Positions 51,419-59,730 of a stretch of 64,000 nt of DNA are shown here, in pieces (position 1 is the first letter of the stretch; each line of letters begins with the position of its first letter). Under the pieces are notes generated by a model, which searched no databases, had not been told where the DNA came from, and saw only the letters and a list, made by a program, of their open reading frames with translations. Origin of the DNA: UBA1731 sp964440985 (lineage in GTDB: Bacteria; Verrucomicrobiota; Kiritimatiellia; RFP12; UBA1067); NCBI GenBank assembly GCA_964440985.1, contig CAYTWE010000003.1, forward strand, positions 9,616-73,615. Reading direction: 5' to 3'. Position numbers and translations under genes: made by a program.

Positions 51419-52363
51419 TCACTTCATCCCGCCCGATACGGCCTCCCAGGCGCAGATGCGCATCAGTTCTGCATCCTTCTCCGGCAAACCTGGCGGCGCA
51501 TACGTGCAGGCCGTCACGTCCTTTCCGAACAGTGCCGCCACCCAGACGCAGCCCTGGAGATATTCGCCCGCCGGATTGAGATGGAAAGCATCGACCTGAA
51601 GCTTGCCGCTCTTCGACCACGATGCCCTGCCGACCGGATCGCCGAAGAACGGCAACGGTGCAGGCGGACGCAGGGCGGCGCGTTCGGATGCCGATGGCAT
51701 GTTCTTCCACTCGACGGGGCGTCGCGTCCGGTACAGCTGGACGGCCGTCCCTGTGGGGATGATCTTCAGGCAATGCTTCCGCGCCAGCGTCGCGTAGGCT
51801 TCATGCAGTTTGGCGTACATCGCATCGAGCGTCAGCCCCCATGCCGTAAGCCGACCGTCGTATGGGCTGTACGACCATGTCTCGTGAACGCGGATTTCGG
51901 CTTGTGGCGCAAGTTCACGGATCTTTGCAATCAGATTGTCGGCATATGGCTGATACTTGCCGTAGAACGCGCTTTCGTGGCTTGCCTGCTGCACCGTCAC
52001 CACATCCCACCGGTCGGCGGCAAGCGCCTGCGGAATGTTGGCGCGACCTCCCTTCATCACCTTCTGGATCGGAGCATCCTGCACCGCACACGATGTCCAG
52101 CTCAACTGCACGACGTAGGGACGCGCCTCCGGATCTTCCGCAGCCTTCTCGACGTTGCTCCAGTGCGCATTGAGCGGACATCCCCCGATGTAGAGGTTCG
52201 CAAGGTCGAGTTCGCACCCCGTAGCACGAGCCACGGCCGGCATCTGCTTCAGCACGCTCTCCGAAAAGCTGTTGCCGATCATCAACACCTTCAACGTCCG
52301 GGCCTCAACCGACAGACACGCCGCAGCCCATACCGCCATGAGAGTACATATCCGCTTCATCAT
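51419..52363 (-). CDS. Secreted SGNH/DUF4886-like hydrolase
   Basis: 314 residues from the ATG at 52363, with AAAGGA 7 nt upstream. The signal peptide is MMKRICTLMAVWAAACLSVEA. Motif I is LKVLMIGNSFSES, with the nucleophilic serine in GNSFS. The C-terminal DAFHLNPAGEYLQGCVW supplies the D-x-x-H pair of SGNH hydrolases. The VTVQQASHESAFYGKYQPY region matches DUF4886 proteins, which are common in bacteria that degrade host or plant glycans. It is probably an esterase on decorated carbohydrates. The promoter is at 52407-52435. Confidence 0.85.
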   Translation of the reverse strand: MMKRICTLMAVWAAACLSVEARTLKVLMIGNSFSESVLKQMPAVARATGCELDLANLYIGGCPLNAHWSNVEKAAEDPEARPYVVQLSWTSCAVQDAPIQKVMKGGRANIPQALAADRWDVVTVQQASHESAFYGKYQPYADNLIAKIRELAPQAEIRVHETWSYSPYDGRLTAWGLTLDAMYAKLHEAYATLARKHCLKIIPTGTAVQLYRTRRPVEWKNMPSASERAALRPPAPLPFFGDPVGRASWSKSGKLQVDAFHLNPAGEYLQGCVWVAALFGKDVTACTYAPPGLPEKDAELMRICAWEAVSGGMK

Positions 52364-52406
52364 TGCCAATTCCTTTCGCCGATAGATTACTGAACCAAAT
52401 GCACAG

Positions 52407-52435
52407 ACTCTATCATTTCACGCCTGCGGGTGCAA
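52407..52435 (-). promoter_or_regulatory. Promoter of the SGNH hydrolase-tag operon
   Basis: TTGCAC (52430-52435), 17 bp, then TAGAGT (52407-52412) preceded by TGA, giving an extended -10. The start near 52400 leaves about 37 nt of leader. Confidence 0.6.
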
Positions 52436-52491
52436 GACACCCAGCGCATAAAACGTGTCACCGGAAAGTTGCAATATCTCGTGGCGCAGTT

Positions 52492-52692
52492 TCAGACGGG
52501 GCGAAAGTCATGCCGCATCATAACGCCAAAGAGGGCGACGCTCCCGTTGTGCAGCGGATTCCGGAACTCCGGGTCGATGCGCTCGCGAAGTGCTACGCGG
52601 CATGTGTCATCCGCCCCGCGCTCATCTGTCACGAAATGAAACCGGTCGATCGCAACAGGCCAAAAATCAAACGATCTGTCTTCTGTGCCTGC
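52492..52692 (-). other. Possible small ORF or gene remnant after batB
   Basis: The 303-bp stretch between the SGNH gene and batB holds an open minus frame ending in TGA at 52492-52494. From a TTG near 52692 it would encode about 66 residues, aromatic and charged (RSFDFWPVAIDRFHFVTD ... NGSVALFGVMMRHDFRPV). Third positions are GC-rich as in real genes here. No Shine-Dalgarno or known family was found. It overlaps the batB end in another frame and may be a decayed gene. Confidence 0.25.
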
Positions 52693-53689
52693 CAGCAAAG
52701 CGCCCGCGTGAAAGCGATGATGCCGCAAGAATGAGGAGAAGCCCGGGGACAAGAAAGATGCCAAAACGCTCCGTCGCCCGCAGTTCCTCTTCCTCTGCCT
52801 GCTCCTTGGCGGCGACCTGACGCAGGAAGCGGCGATATATCGCACCCAACGTCGTCTCCGCCGTGCCGGCTGTGGCGAGCGGGACGTACCGGCCTTCAGA
52901 TGCGGCGGCCACCTGACGGAGCGCCGCCTCCTCCAGCCTGACCTTGACAGGCTGTCCCTTGAACATCTGCACACCCTTGCCGGACGGATCCGGGATCGTC
53001 GACTCGTGCTGCGGATCGCCAAGCCCGACAGTGAAGATGGGTATTCCGCGTTTCTTCGCAATCTCCGCGCTCATCAAGGCATTGTTCCGGAGGTCGCCGC
53101 CGTCGGAAACGAGGATGATGGCATTGTGGCCGTCCATCGCAGGGTCAAGCGCCTGGAGCGAAGTGCGAATCGCCGCCCCAAGGTCGGTCTCTCCGCGTGG
53201 TGCGGATTCCGGCGTCGCAGATTCAAGCGCGGAACGGAGAAATGCAGTGTCCGTGGTGAGAGGACACAACAGCGTCCCCTTCTGACGAAACGCGACAAGA
53301 GCACAGCGGTCGCCGTCGAGCGAATCCATCAGATCTGCGATGTCCGCCTTTGCGCGCTCCAGGCGGTTCGGACGCACATCGTCAGCGAGCATCGAACGGC
53401 TTACGTCAAGCGCAACCACAACGTTGCGGCTCTTCGCCGCCACAATCTGCGAACTGTGTCCCCATTGCGGACGCGCCGCCGCGAACAGGCACAACGCCAG
53501 CCCCGCAAGCAGCAGAATTGCCTGAACGAGAAACGTTCCCGGACGGTTCGGCATCAGCCTGCGGCGAAGCGGCGGTGCGACAAGGCTTCTGAGCCGCGTT
53601 TCAGACCGCGCACGCAGATATGTCCAGAATGCGCCGGCCAGCGGGACGAACAGCACGAACACCAGCATCCACGGATTCACGAAGCGCAT
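52667..53689 (-). CDS. batB: BatB-like von Willebrand factor A membrane protein
   Basis: 340 residues. Two N-terminal membrane helices (about 5-24 and 52-72), a VWA domain with MIDAS start DVSRSM at about 95, TDLG and SDGGD positions, and a C-terminal helix (FGIFLVPGLLLILAASS). This is the BatA/BatB (aerotolerance) architecture. Its ATG overlaps the batA stop as TAATG. The role in this phylum is unknown; VWA proteins usually mediate metal-dependent assembly. Confidence 0.85.
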   Translation of the reverse strand: MRFVNPWMLVFVLFVPLAGAFWTYLRARSETRLRSLVAPPLRRRLMPNRPGTFLVQAILLLAGLALCLFAAARPQWGHSSQIVAAKSRNVVVALDVSRSMLADDVRPNRLERAKADIADLMDSLDGDRCALVAFRQKGTLLCPLTTDTAFLRSALESATPESAPRGETDLGAAIRTSLQALDPAMDGHNAIILVSDGGDLRNNALMSAEIAKKRGIPIFTVGLGDPQHESTIPDPSGKGVQMFKGQPVKVRLEEAALRQVAAASEGRYVPLATAGTAETTLGAIYRRFLRQVAAKEQAEEEELRATERFGIFLVPGLLLILAASSLSRGRFAGRHRRQIV

Positions 53690-54753
53690 TACACGAGCCT
53701 CCTTGACGCCATCATCTGGAGCGACACGGCAGCGAGCACGAGCAGCGACCCAAGAAGCAGGAACGGCGGGAAATATTCGCGATACCGCTGGAAGACCGTG
53801 CGGTCGAGCGTAGTCTTCTCAAGGGAATCGATCTCATCAAGCGCCGCACGCAGCCCCTTTGCATCCCGGACTCCGAAGTAGCGGGCGCCTGTCTTCTTGG
53901 CGATGGACTTGAGCTGCGATTCGTCAAAGGAGGAGTTTGAGTACTGCACCGTCTCGCGCCCGAACATGTCCTTTGCGCGGAACGGCGTACGCGATGAATG
54001 GGTTCCCACACCTATGGTGTACACGCGAACGCCAAGCTTCGCCGCCGCAGCGGCGGCGTCATCCGGCTCAACCGCACCCGTGTTGGATACGCCGTCCGAA
54101 AGCAGTATCACGATGCGCGACTTGGTCTCCGCGTTCTTGAGCCGCGCAAGAGCCGTCGCAAGCCCGTCGCCGACCGCCGTCATAGTCTCGTCCGGATCGA
54201 TCGGCTGTCCGTTCGCGTCAAAACTCAAAGCCGGAACCTGCACACCGCGCAGCACCTGCAGCAGGGCCTCGTGGTCTGCCGTGAGCGGCGTGAGCGAAGC
54301 GGCGTAGCCGCCAAATGTTATCAGTCCGATAAGATCGTCTGGACGCGCCTCTACGAATTTCGCGAAAAGCTCCTTCACGACATCAAGCCTGGTCTTGGCG
54401 TCCTTCAGGCTGCGCACTCCGGACGGAGAGAGATCCAACGCCTCCATCGATCCCGACACATCCACCGTCATCGCTATGGCAATGGCGTCCACGTTGCGGC
54501 TTTCACGGTTCAGCGGTCTGCGGGGACGCGCACAGGCGATGACAAGCAGAGCCACGCCGAAAAGAAAGACGAACGGGAGGATGTTGGCGAAATGCGCCCG
54601 CCATCCTGCGGTTCGCGGCGGCAGACGCCCCACGGCGGAGAACTTCACTCCGCTTTGCCTTCCCCTGCGAAGCATCCTCCATGCGGCGATTCCGAGCGGA
54701 ATCGCCATCAGAAACGCATATGGCCAGGCGAAATCCATGGATGTTCCCGTCAC
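53689..54753 (-). CDS. batA: BatA-like von Willebrand factor A membrane protein
   Basis: 354 residues. Membrane helices near 12-28 and 57-76, MIDAS DVSGSMEALDLSP, then T (DETMTAVGDGL) and D (LLSDGVSNTG), and a C-terminal helix (PPFLLLGSLLVLAAVSL). The RRPLNRES segment just before the VWA is typical of BatA. It starts at 54753 with an ATGA overlap to batD. MoxR and DUF58 genes that often accompany Bat proteins are not present here. Confidence 0.88.
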   Translation of the reverse strand: MTGTSMDFAWPYAFLMAIPLGIAAWRMLRRGRQSGVKFSAVGRLPPRTAGWRAHFANILPFVFLFGVALLVIACARPRRPLNRESRNVDAIAIAMTVDVSGSMEALDLSPSGVRSLKDAKTRLDVVKELFAKFVEARPDDLIGLITFGGYAASLTPLTADHEALLQVLRGVQVPALSFDANGQPIDPDETMTAVGDGLATALARLKNAETKSRIVILLSDGVSNTGAVEPDDAAAAAAKLGVRVYTIGVGTHSSRTPFRAKDMFGRETVQYSNSSFDESQLKSIAKKTGARYFGVRDAKGLRAALDEIDSLEKTTLDRTVFQRYREYFPPFLLLGSLLVLAAVSLQMMASRRLV

Positions 54754-55763
54754 CCCTGTCCAGCACGGCTGCGGCTGTCTGCCTCAAGATAGCCTTTCGC
54801 CTTCCCCGTCGCGGAATCCGCCATCTCCGGCGTAGCCTCCACACCGGCGAACTTCACCATGTCTGCGGATTCCAGGAAGCTGCGGAGTTCGGCGAGCGCC
54901 TCTTGCGTAAACGCAGGATTTCCGGCGGCGGCCCGGAGAAACTCGTCCGTCGTGAGGTTCGGCGCACGGACAGAGTGCCGCCGCTGTATGTAGCGGCGCA
55001 CGACCATCGTAAGCTCCACGTAGAAATCCTTGTACCTGCCGCGTCCGGGAAGTCCCTTCTTCAGAAGCCTGTCAAGCTCCAGCATGGCACGTTCTATCGG
55101 ACTCATCCGATGTTCCCTCACCTTCTGGAGAATCCGTCTGACGGCATACCAGACGCCCATGGCGACAATCGCCGCAGAAAGCAGAACCAGTCCGCAACGC
55201 CACACCAGCCGCCACGACAGCGGAGGCAGATCCTTCTTTGGCGACACTTCAATCCCGCCAGTCACCGTTTCACGCGGCTTAGGGTTCTCAAAATACACTG
55301 GCGCGGTGTAGAACGATTCGACGCCGGACGACACCCCCGCTCCGTTCGCAGACTGTCCCGCCGCATCCCGCCTGACGATTGAGACGACGAACGGAGCCAG
55401 CTTGTACTCCTTCTCGCAAGGCTTCGGCACAAGCCGCCAGCGCGACATGTATGCCGTTGTTCCGTCTTCGGACGTCAACGGCTCCTCGGCAAAGTCCTCC
55501 GCAATGGAGAATCCGCGAAAGCGGTTGCGCAGATCCGGAAGCGCAAGCGACGCACCGGCAGGGGCAACCGCCTTGACCGTCACCTCGAAATCGCGGGAGA
55601 CATCCACCCTGTCGGCTGATGTCTCCACGGAGAGCGACACACCGTTGCGCGAAAGGTCGGAGACGGCGGCGTTCGCCGACGCTGCATATGCAGTAAGCGC
55701 CGCGAGCGCGAACGCCCTCAGCGCACCGTGCGAAAACCTGTCATTGATGCCGACCAAACGCAT
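54750..55763 (-). CDS. BatD-like membrane protein with DUF4381-like tail
   Basis: 337 residues from the ATG at 55763. The signal peptide (ALRAFALAALTAYAASANAA) is followed by a beta-sandwich (SVETSADRVDVSRDFEVTVKAVAPAG), as in BatD, then one membrane helix (about 190-212) and a basic helical cytoplasmic tail (SPIERAMLELDRLLKKG, YKDFYVELTMVVRRYIQRRHS) of the DUF4381/BatD C-terminal kind. TATAAT at 55774-55779 ends 10 bp before the ATG with no Shine-Dalgarno, so the mRNA is nearly leaderless. It heads the batD-batA-batB operon. Confidence 0.78.
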   Translation of the reverse strand: MRLVGINDRFSHGALRAFALAALTAYAASANAAVSDLSRNGVSLSVETSADRVDVSRDFEVTVKAVAPAGASLALPDLRNRFRGFSIAEDFAEEPLTSEDGTTAYMSRWRLVPKPCEKEYKLAPFVVSIVRRDAAGQSANGAGVSSGVESFYTAPVYFENPKPRETVTGGIEVSPKKDLPPLSWRLVWRCGLVLLSAAIVAMGVWYAVRRILQKVREHRMSPIERAMLELDRLLKKGLPGRGRYKDFYVELTMVVRRYIQRRHSVRAPNLTTDEFLRAAAGNPAFTQEALAELRSFLESADMVKFAGVEATPEMADSATGKAKGYLEADSRSRAGQG

Positions 55764-55773
55764 ATGGACGCGG

Positions 55774-55779
55774 ATTATA
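55774..55779 (-). promoter_or_regulatory. Extended -10 promoter of batD-batA-batB
   Basis: The minus strand reads GTGTGGTATAAT, ending 10 bp before the ATG at 55763. The predicted leader is about 4 nt. The -35 is not recognisable. Confidence 0.6.
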
Positions 55780-55813
55780 CCACACACGTGACCGTGGCGC
55801 AGTTCCTGTGCAC

Positions 55814-57115
55814 CTACGCATCGAAGCGGATTGAAGCGGCACGTCCATGCGCGTCAAGGCCCTCAACGGCCGCAAACGCCGCAATCGTATCCTTGGTCTC
55901 CTCAAGATCCGCCTTGGTGAACGCCACGAAGCTGTGGCGACGGCGGAAATCGTCGGGAGTGAGACCGTTGAACATGTTCGCGGCGCCGCCGGTCGGAAGC
56001 ACATGCGACGGGCCGGCGACAAAGTCGCCGGCGGATTCGGGCGTCCAGGCGCCAGCGAACACCGCTCCTGCGGCGCGAACGCCCTTCATCAGCTTCAGCG
56101 AATCCCTGCACATTATCTCGAAATGTTCAGGTGCAAACCTGTTCACAAGCTCAAGCCCCTCGGCGAGACTATGCGTGACGGCGAACAGGATGCCGCCTCG
56201 GTCGATCACACGCTGCACGAGCGCCTTGCGGGAGAGCGTCTCCATCTGTTCGAGAAGGGAACGCTTGACATCCTCCGCAAACTCGCGGGACGGCGTGACG
56301 AGCAGCGACTTCTCCCAGCCGCTGCCGTGTTCGGCCTGTGAGAGCAGATCGGCGGCGACCCACTTCGCGCTTACGGAACCATCAGCCAGCACCGCAATCT
56401 CACTCGGCCCTGCCACCTGGTCGATTCCGACAAAACCGTACACCTGCCGCTTCGCCGCCGTGACGTACGCATTGCCGGGGCCGACGATCTTCTGCACCTT
56501 ACGGCAGGACTTCGTTCCGAACGCCATCATGCCTATCGCCTGGATGCCGCCCACGCGGTATATCTCGGTGGCGCCGGAAAGCTTAAGCGCATAAAGAAGC
56601 ACCGGATTCACCTCTCCCGTCTTGCCGGCAGGGGTGCAGGCGACAATCTCCCTCACGCCTGCCGCCCTGGCAAGCGTAACCGTCATCACAGAAGTGGACG
56701 CAAGCGGAGCCGTGCCGCCCGGCACGTACACGCCAACGCGATCCATCGGCGAGAAGAACTCGCCCGCACTTCCGCCCCGCGGCGTCTTCATCGTCCATGC
56801 GGAACGGAGCGATTCCTTGGAGAAGCGCATCACTCGCCTGTGGGCATCCTTGACGGCTCGTTTAAGGTCTATCGGCACGGCGGCGTCCACGCCGTCGAGT
56901 TCCTTCTGCGATATGCGGAAGCGGGCCGGCGTGAGCTTGGCCCCCTCAAACCTTGCAACGCACTCTGCGACGGCGGCGTCGCCTCTTGCGCGGATGTCCG
57001 CAAGAACCTCGGACGCCGCCCGCTCCGCCTCCTCCGGAAACGCGCTGCGCTCAAGAAATTCAGTGACGACCTTGCTCTGCCGCCCCTTTTCCGACCAATC
57101 CACTATACGCAACAT
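55814..57115 (-). CDS. hisD: Histidinol dehydrogenase
   Basis: 433 residues, the normal length. PGGTAPLASTSVMTV, GGIQAIGMMAFGT, DQVAGPSEIAVLAD and RFAPEHFEIM (with the catalytic His/Glu region) are all conserved. It catalyses the last two steps of histidine synthesis. AAGGAGG lies 7 nt before the ATG at 57115. No other his genes are nearby; it follows obg by 39 bp in the ribosomal-protein operon, which is unusual. Confidence 0.96.
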   Translation of the reverse strand: MLRIVDWSEKGRQSKVVTEFLERSAFPEEAERAASEVLADIRARGDAAVAECVARFEGAKLTPARFRISQKELDGVDAAVPIDLKRAVKDAHRRVMRFSKESLRSAWTMKTPRGGSAGEFFSPMDRVGVYVPGGTAPLASTSVMTVTLARAAGVREIVACTPAGKTGEVNPVLLYALKLSGATEIYRVGGIQAIGMMAFGTKSCRKVQKIVGPGNAYVTAAKRQVYGFVGIDQVAGPSEIAVLADGSVSAKWVAADLLSQAEHGSGWEKSLLVTPSREFAEDVKRSLLEQMETLSRKALVQRVIDRGGILFAVTHSLAEGLELVNRFAPEHFEIMCRDSLKLMKGVRAAGAVFAGAWTPESAGDFVAGPSHVLPTGGAANMFNGLTPDDFRRRHSFVAFTKADLEETKDTIAAFAAVEGLDAHGRAASIRFDA

Positions 57116-57154
57116 TGTCTATCCTCCTTCTCACAATGCCATTTTGAAAACGGT

Positions 57155-58348
57155 TCAATGAATGTTGCCGCGAGACGGATGCGACTTCTTCTTCGGCGGA
57201 TCGAGCTTGAGAAACGTCGCGAACTTCATCGCCTCTGCGGGGATCTCGTCACCCGTGGTGTCCGGCATCGCCCCTATGTCCGGCTGCTCTTCAGCGGGCG
57301 TCTTCGGCTTCACGACATCGCGAAGGACCTGCCTGAAGCCCTCAATGCCGAGCGGGCCATCCCATTCCTTAAGATCGGAGTATTCGCGAAGCTCCTTCTT
57401 CGCCGCCTCGCAGCAGAGCGGAATGGGCGTCACACCCGTCTCCTTGACGAACCGCCGCAGGTTCTTTCGCGCCGCAGCGCAGTCCATCTTGTTCGCGACG
57501 ACAATTGCGGGGCGCACCGGCAGCTCTTCGTTGTAGTCCGCAATCTCCTTGGAAAGGATGCGGTAGTCCTCCCACGGCTCGCGTCCGTCAGTGCCGGCCA
57601 TGTCTATTACGTACACCATCACGCGGCTGCGCTCAAGATGCCGGAGAAAGGCGAAGCCGAGACCTACGCCCTTCGATGCCCCCTCGATTATTCCCGGAAC
57701 GTCGGCAATGCGTATCTTGGCGAAATCATGATACACCATCGTGCCGACAATCGGGTTGAGCGTCGTGAACGGATACGAGGCTATCTTCGGCGTCGCCGCC
57801 GAGACCGCCGTGAGCAGGGAGCTTTTTCCCGCGTTCGGGAAGCCCAGAAGCCCGGCATCCGCAATCGTCTTGAGTTCGAGATGCAGCCGGCGCTCCTCCG
57901 CCGCCCCGCCAGGCGTATGCTCGGTCGGCGCCTGATTGACCGAACTTTTGAAATGCACGTTTCCGAAGCCGCCCGCTCCGCCCTTGGCGACAATCACCTT
58001 TTCGCCAGGCTCGACAATGTCGGCAACGAGAAGCCCAGTGTCGGCATCCGTGACGAGCGTTCCCGGCGGAACGTCAACAATCTTGTCGCGTCCACGCCGT
58101 CCATAGCATTTCCGTCCGGACCCGGGAACGCCGTCCTCCGCGAAAAGATGCGGATCGAAATACAGCGAAACGAGGGAATTCACATGATTGCTTGCGCGGA
58201 ACACCACATCTCCGCCGCGTCCGCCGTCGCCTCCGTCCGGGCCGCCGAACATGACGAGAGCTTCGCGGCGGAACGTCGCCGCACCGTCTCCGCCCTTGCC
58301 TGAACGGACAGTGACATCTACCTGGTCTATGAAAGTTCTCGTCTTCAT
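57155..58348 (-). CDS. obg: Obg/CgtA GTPase
   Basis: 397 residues from the ATG at 58348. The glycine-rich Obg domain (GGDGAATFRREA, GGPDGGDGGRGGDVVF) is followed by a GTPase domain with G1 GFPNAGKSS, G3 DVPG and G4 NKMD. The C-terminal tail is Lys/Pro-rich and lacks the TGS-like OCT domain. Obg helps late 50S assembly and stress control. No clear Shine-Dalgarno precedes it. It follows rplS by 69 bp, whereas rpmA often neighbours obg in other bacteria. Confidence 0.94.
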   Translation of the reverse strand: MKTRTFIDQVDVTVRSGKGGDGAATFRREALVMFGGPDGGDGGRGGDVVFRASNHVNSLVSLYFDPHLFAEDGVPGSGRKCYGRRGRDKIVDVPPGTLVTDADTGLLVADIVEPGEKVIVAKGGAGGFGNVHFKSSVNQAPTEHTPGGAAEERRLHLELKTIADAGLLGFPNAGKSSLLTAVSAATPKIASYPFTTLNPIVGTMVYHDFAKIRIADVPGIIEGASKGVGLGFAFLRHLERSRVMVYVIDMAGTDGREPWEDYRILSKEIADYNEELPVRPAIVVANKMDCAAARKNLRRFVKETGVTPIPLCCEAAKKELREYSDLKEWDGPLGIEGFRQVLRDVVKPKTPAEEQPDIGAMPDTTGDEIPAEAMKFATFLKLDPPKKKSHPSRGNIH

Positions 58349-58417
58349 TATTTCAAGCAAACGGACGTCCGGAACCAGTCCGGGCGTCCGCCTTTCCTGC
58401 GTTTCTGACGCCCGCTA

Positions 58418-58786
58418 TTATCTCTTGACGAGCTTGCGGACGGCCTTGTGGGAGCAGAACGTGCGCTCGGTGTAGAGCTTCGCCCGGCGGGCGGTTCCCT
58501 TCTTGACCACGCGGATCTTCTCGATTGCGGGGCTGTTGAACGGGAAGAGCTTTTCGACGCGCACGCCGTAGCTGTCGCGGGACACCGTGAAGTTGCCCGA
58601 CGCATTCTTGCGGCCGTTGTCAACCGCGAGAACCTTGCCTTCGAAATCCTGCAGACGGGTCTTGTCGCCTTCCCTCACGCGGATGGAGACGCGGACGATA
58701 TCGCCGGCCTTGAACTCGGGGAAGTTCTTCTCCGCGAGCTTCGCCGTCTGTTCAGCATTGATCTTGTCAAGAATCTTGATACCCAT
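58418..58786 (-). CDS. rplS: 50S ribosomal protein L19
   Basis: 122 residues. FKAGDIVRVSIRVREGDKTRLQDFEGKVLAVD, FTVSRDSYGVRVEKLFPFNSPAIEKIRVVKKGTARRAKLY match L19. It sits at the 30S-50S interface. It follows rpsP by only 21 bp. In most bacteria rimM and trmD lie between rpsP and rplS, but they are missing here. Confidence 0.96.
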   Translation of the reverse strand: MGIKILDKINAEQTAKLAEKNFPEFKAGDIVRVSIRVREGDKTRLQDFEGKVLAVDNGRKNASGNFTVSRDSYGVRVEKLFPFNSPAIEKIRVVKKGTARRAKLYTERTFCSHKAVRKLVKR

Positions 58787-58807
58787 TTCTGACCTTCTTT
58801 CTTCAGG

Positions 58808-59113
58808 TTAGGATGCGGGGGACTCGGCCTTCTTCGCAGGGGCCTTCGCCTTGACTGCGTGATGGGGCTTGAGCGCAGGGTTCTTGGCGCGGCGGATGAG
58901 CGAAGCGACTGTCTCCGAAGGCTTCGCTCCCTTGCTGAGCCAATGCTCGACGCGTTCAAGGTCGAGCTTGAAGTTGTTCTCCTTGAGCGCCGTGTCATAC
59001 CAGCCGAGGATCTCGAGGAACTTGCCGTCGCGGGGCGAACGCTCGTCCGCCGCCACAATGCGGTAGGCCGCGTGATTCTTGCATCCCGTGCGGCGCATTC
59101 TGATTTTAACCAT
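58808..59113 (-). CDS. rpsP: 30S ribosomal protein S16
   Basis: 101 residues. VKIRMRRTGCKNHAAYRIVAADERSPRDGKFLEILGWYD is the S16 core, with the KIR-x-x-R start. A C-terminal Lys/Ala/Pro tail (PHHAVKAKAPAKKAESPAS) extends beyond the roughly 82-residue norm. The first gene of the rpsP-rplS-obg-hisD run, from the promoter at 59151-59179. Confidence 0.96.
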   Translation of the reverse strand: MVKIRMRRTGCKNHAAYRIVAADERSPRDGKFLEILGWYDTALKENNFKLDLERVEHWLSKGAKPSETVASLIRRAKNPALKPHHAVKAKAPAKKAESPAS

Positions 59114-59150
59114 TGTTTCTTCCTGTTCGTTTTGGTGAAAGAGAGCGCGT

Positions 59151-59179
59151 AAGATACCATATCACGCCGACGAATGCAA
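59151..59179 (-). promoter_or_regulatory. Promoter of the rpsP-rplS operon
   Basis: TTGCAT (59174-59179), 17 bp, TATCTT (59151-59156; context TGGTATCTTACGC) on the minus strand. It shares the unusual TGGTATCTTAC with the LamG gene promoter. The predicted leader is about 31 nt, with AGGAA before the ATG. Confidence 0.65.
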
Positions 59180-59223
59180 CAAAAAACAACGTAAACCGAA
59201 ATTCGCGGTTTTCGAGCATCGTA

Positions 59224-59730
59224 TCACGTCTCCACGCCGACGAGAAGGCAAAGCAGCAGATTTACGAGATTGAAAAGGAAGTGGCATGTCATCGATGAGC
59301 GTATCGTGCCGGATTTCCAGTAGAGCCATGCAAATGCCACACCAAGAAACCACAGCGGAATGAACGTGGCGGCGTGCAGATGCACCGCCGCGAACACGAC
59401 GCCCGATACAAGCGCCGACATGATCGGAAACGCGCCGTCGGCTGAGTCCGCGGCCTTTCCTGTCCGGATGAACACCTTGCGTCCGATCCACCGGCAGAGA
59501 TTGAACAGCCCCATGCGGAACACCATCTCCTCGATGACCGGCGCGACGACGACGGCGATGAGCGCGAACTTCGCCTTGACGCTCCAGGATGTGTTCGGAT
59601 CGGAGAAGAGCCTTACGAGATCCTGCGGCGGCGGATTGAACCCCATAAGCAACGCGGCTTGCTCGGAGATCCAAGCAAGCCCCATTGCCGCCGCTGCAAT
59701 CGGCAGAAACCACTTCAGCGCAAGCTTCAC
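59224..59730 (-). CDS. CPBP-family intramembrane metalloprotease
   Basis: 168 residues with GTG start overlapping the aspS stop as GTGA. About five membrane helices. The CPBP (ABI) motif EE-x-x-x-R is in APVIEEMVFRMGL, followed by a histidine motif in VFAAVHLHAATF and a final CHFLFNLVNLLL. The family includes CAAX-type prenyl-protein proteases and bacteriocin-immunity proteins. The substrate here is unknown. Confidence 0.85.
   Translation of the reverse strand: MKLALKWFLPIAAAAMGLAWISEQAALLMGFNPPPQDLVRLFSDPNTSWSVKAKFALIAVVVAPVIEEMVFRMGLFNLCRWIGRKVFIRTGKAADSADGAFPIMSALVSGVVFAAVHLHAATFIPLWFLGVAFAWLYWKSGTIRSSMTCHFLFNLVNLLLCLLVGVET

Noticed and set aside
52363..52734. Plus-strand open frame of 123 codons
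   Set aside because: It has no Shine-Dalgarno or known motif and overlaps the SGNH promoter and the batB end.
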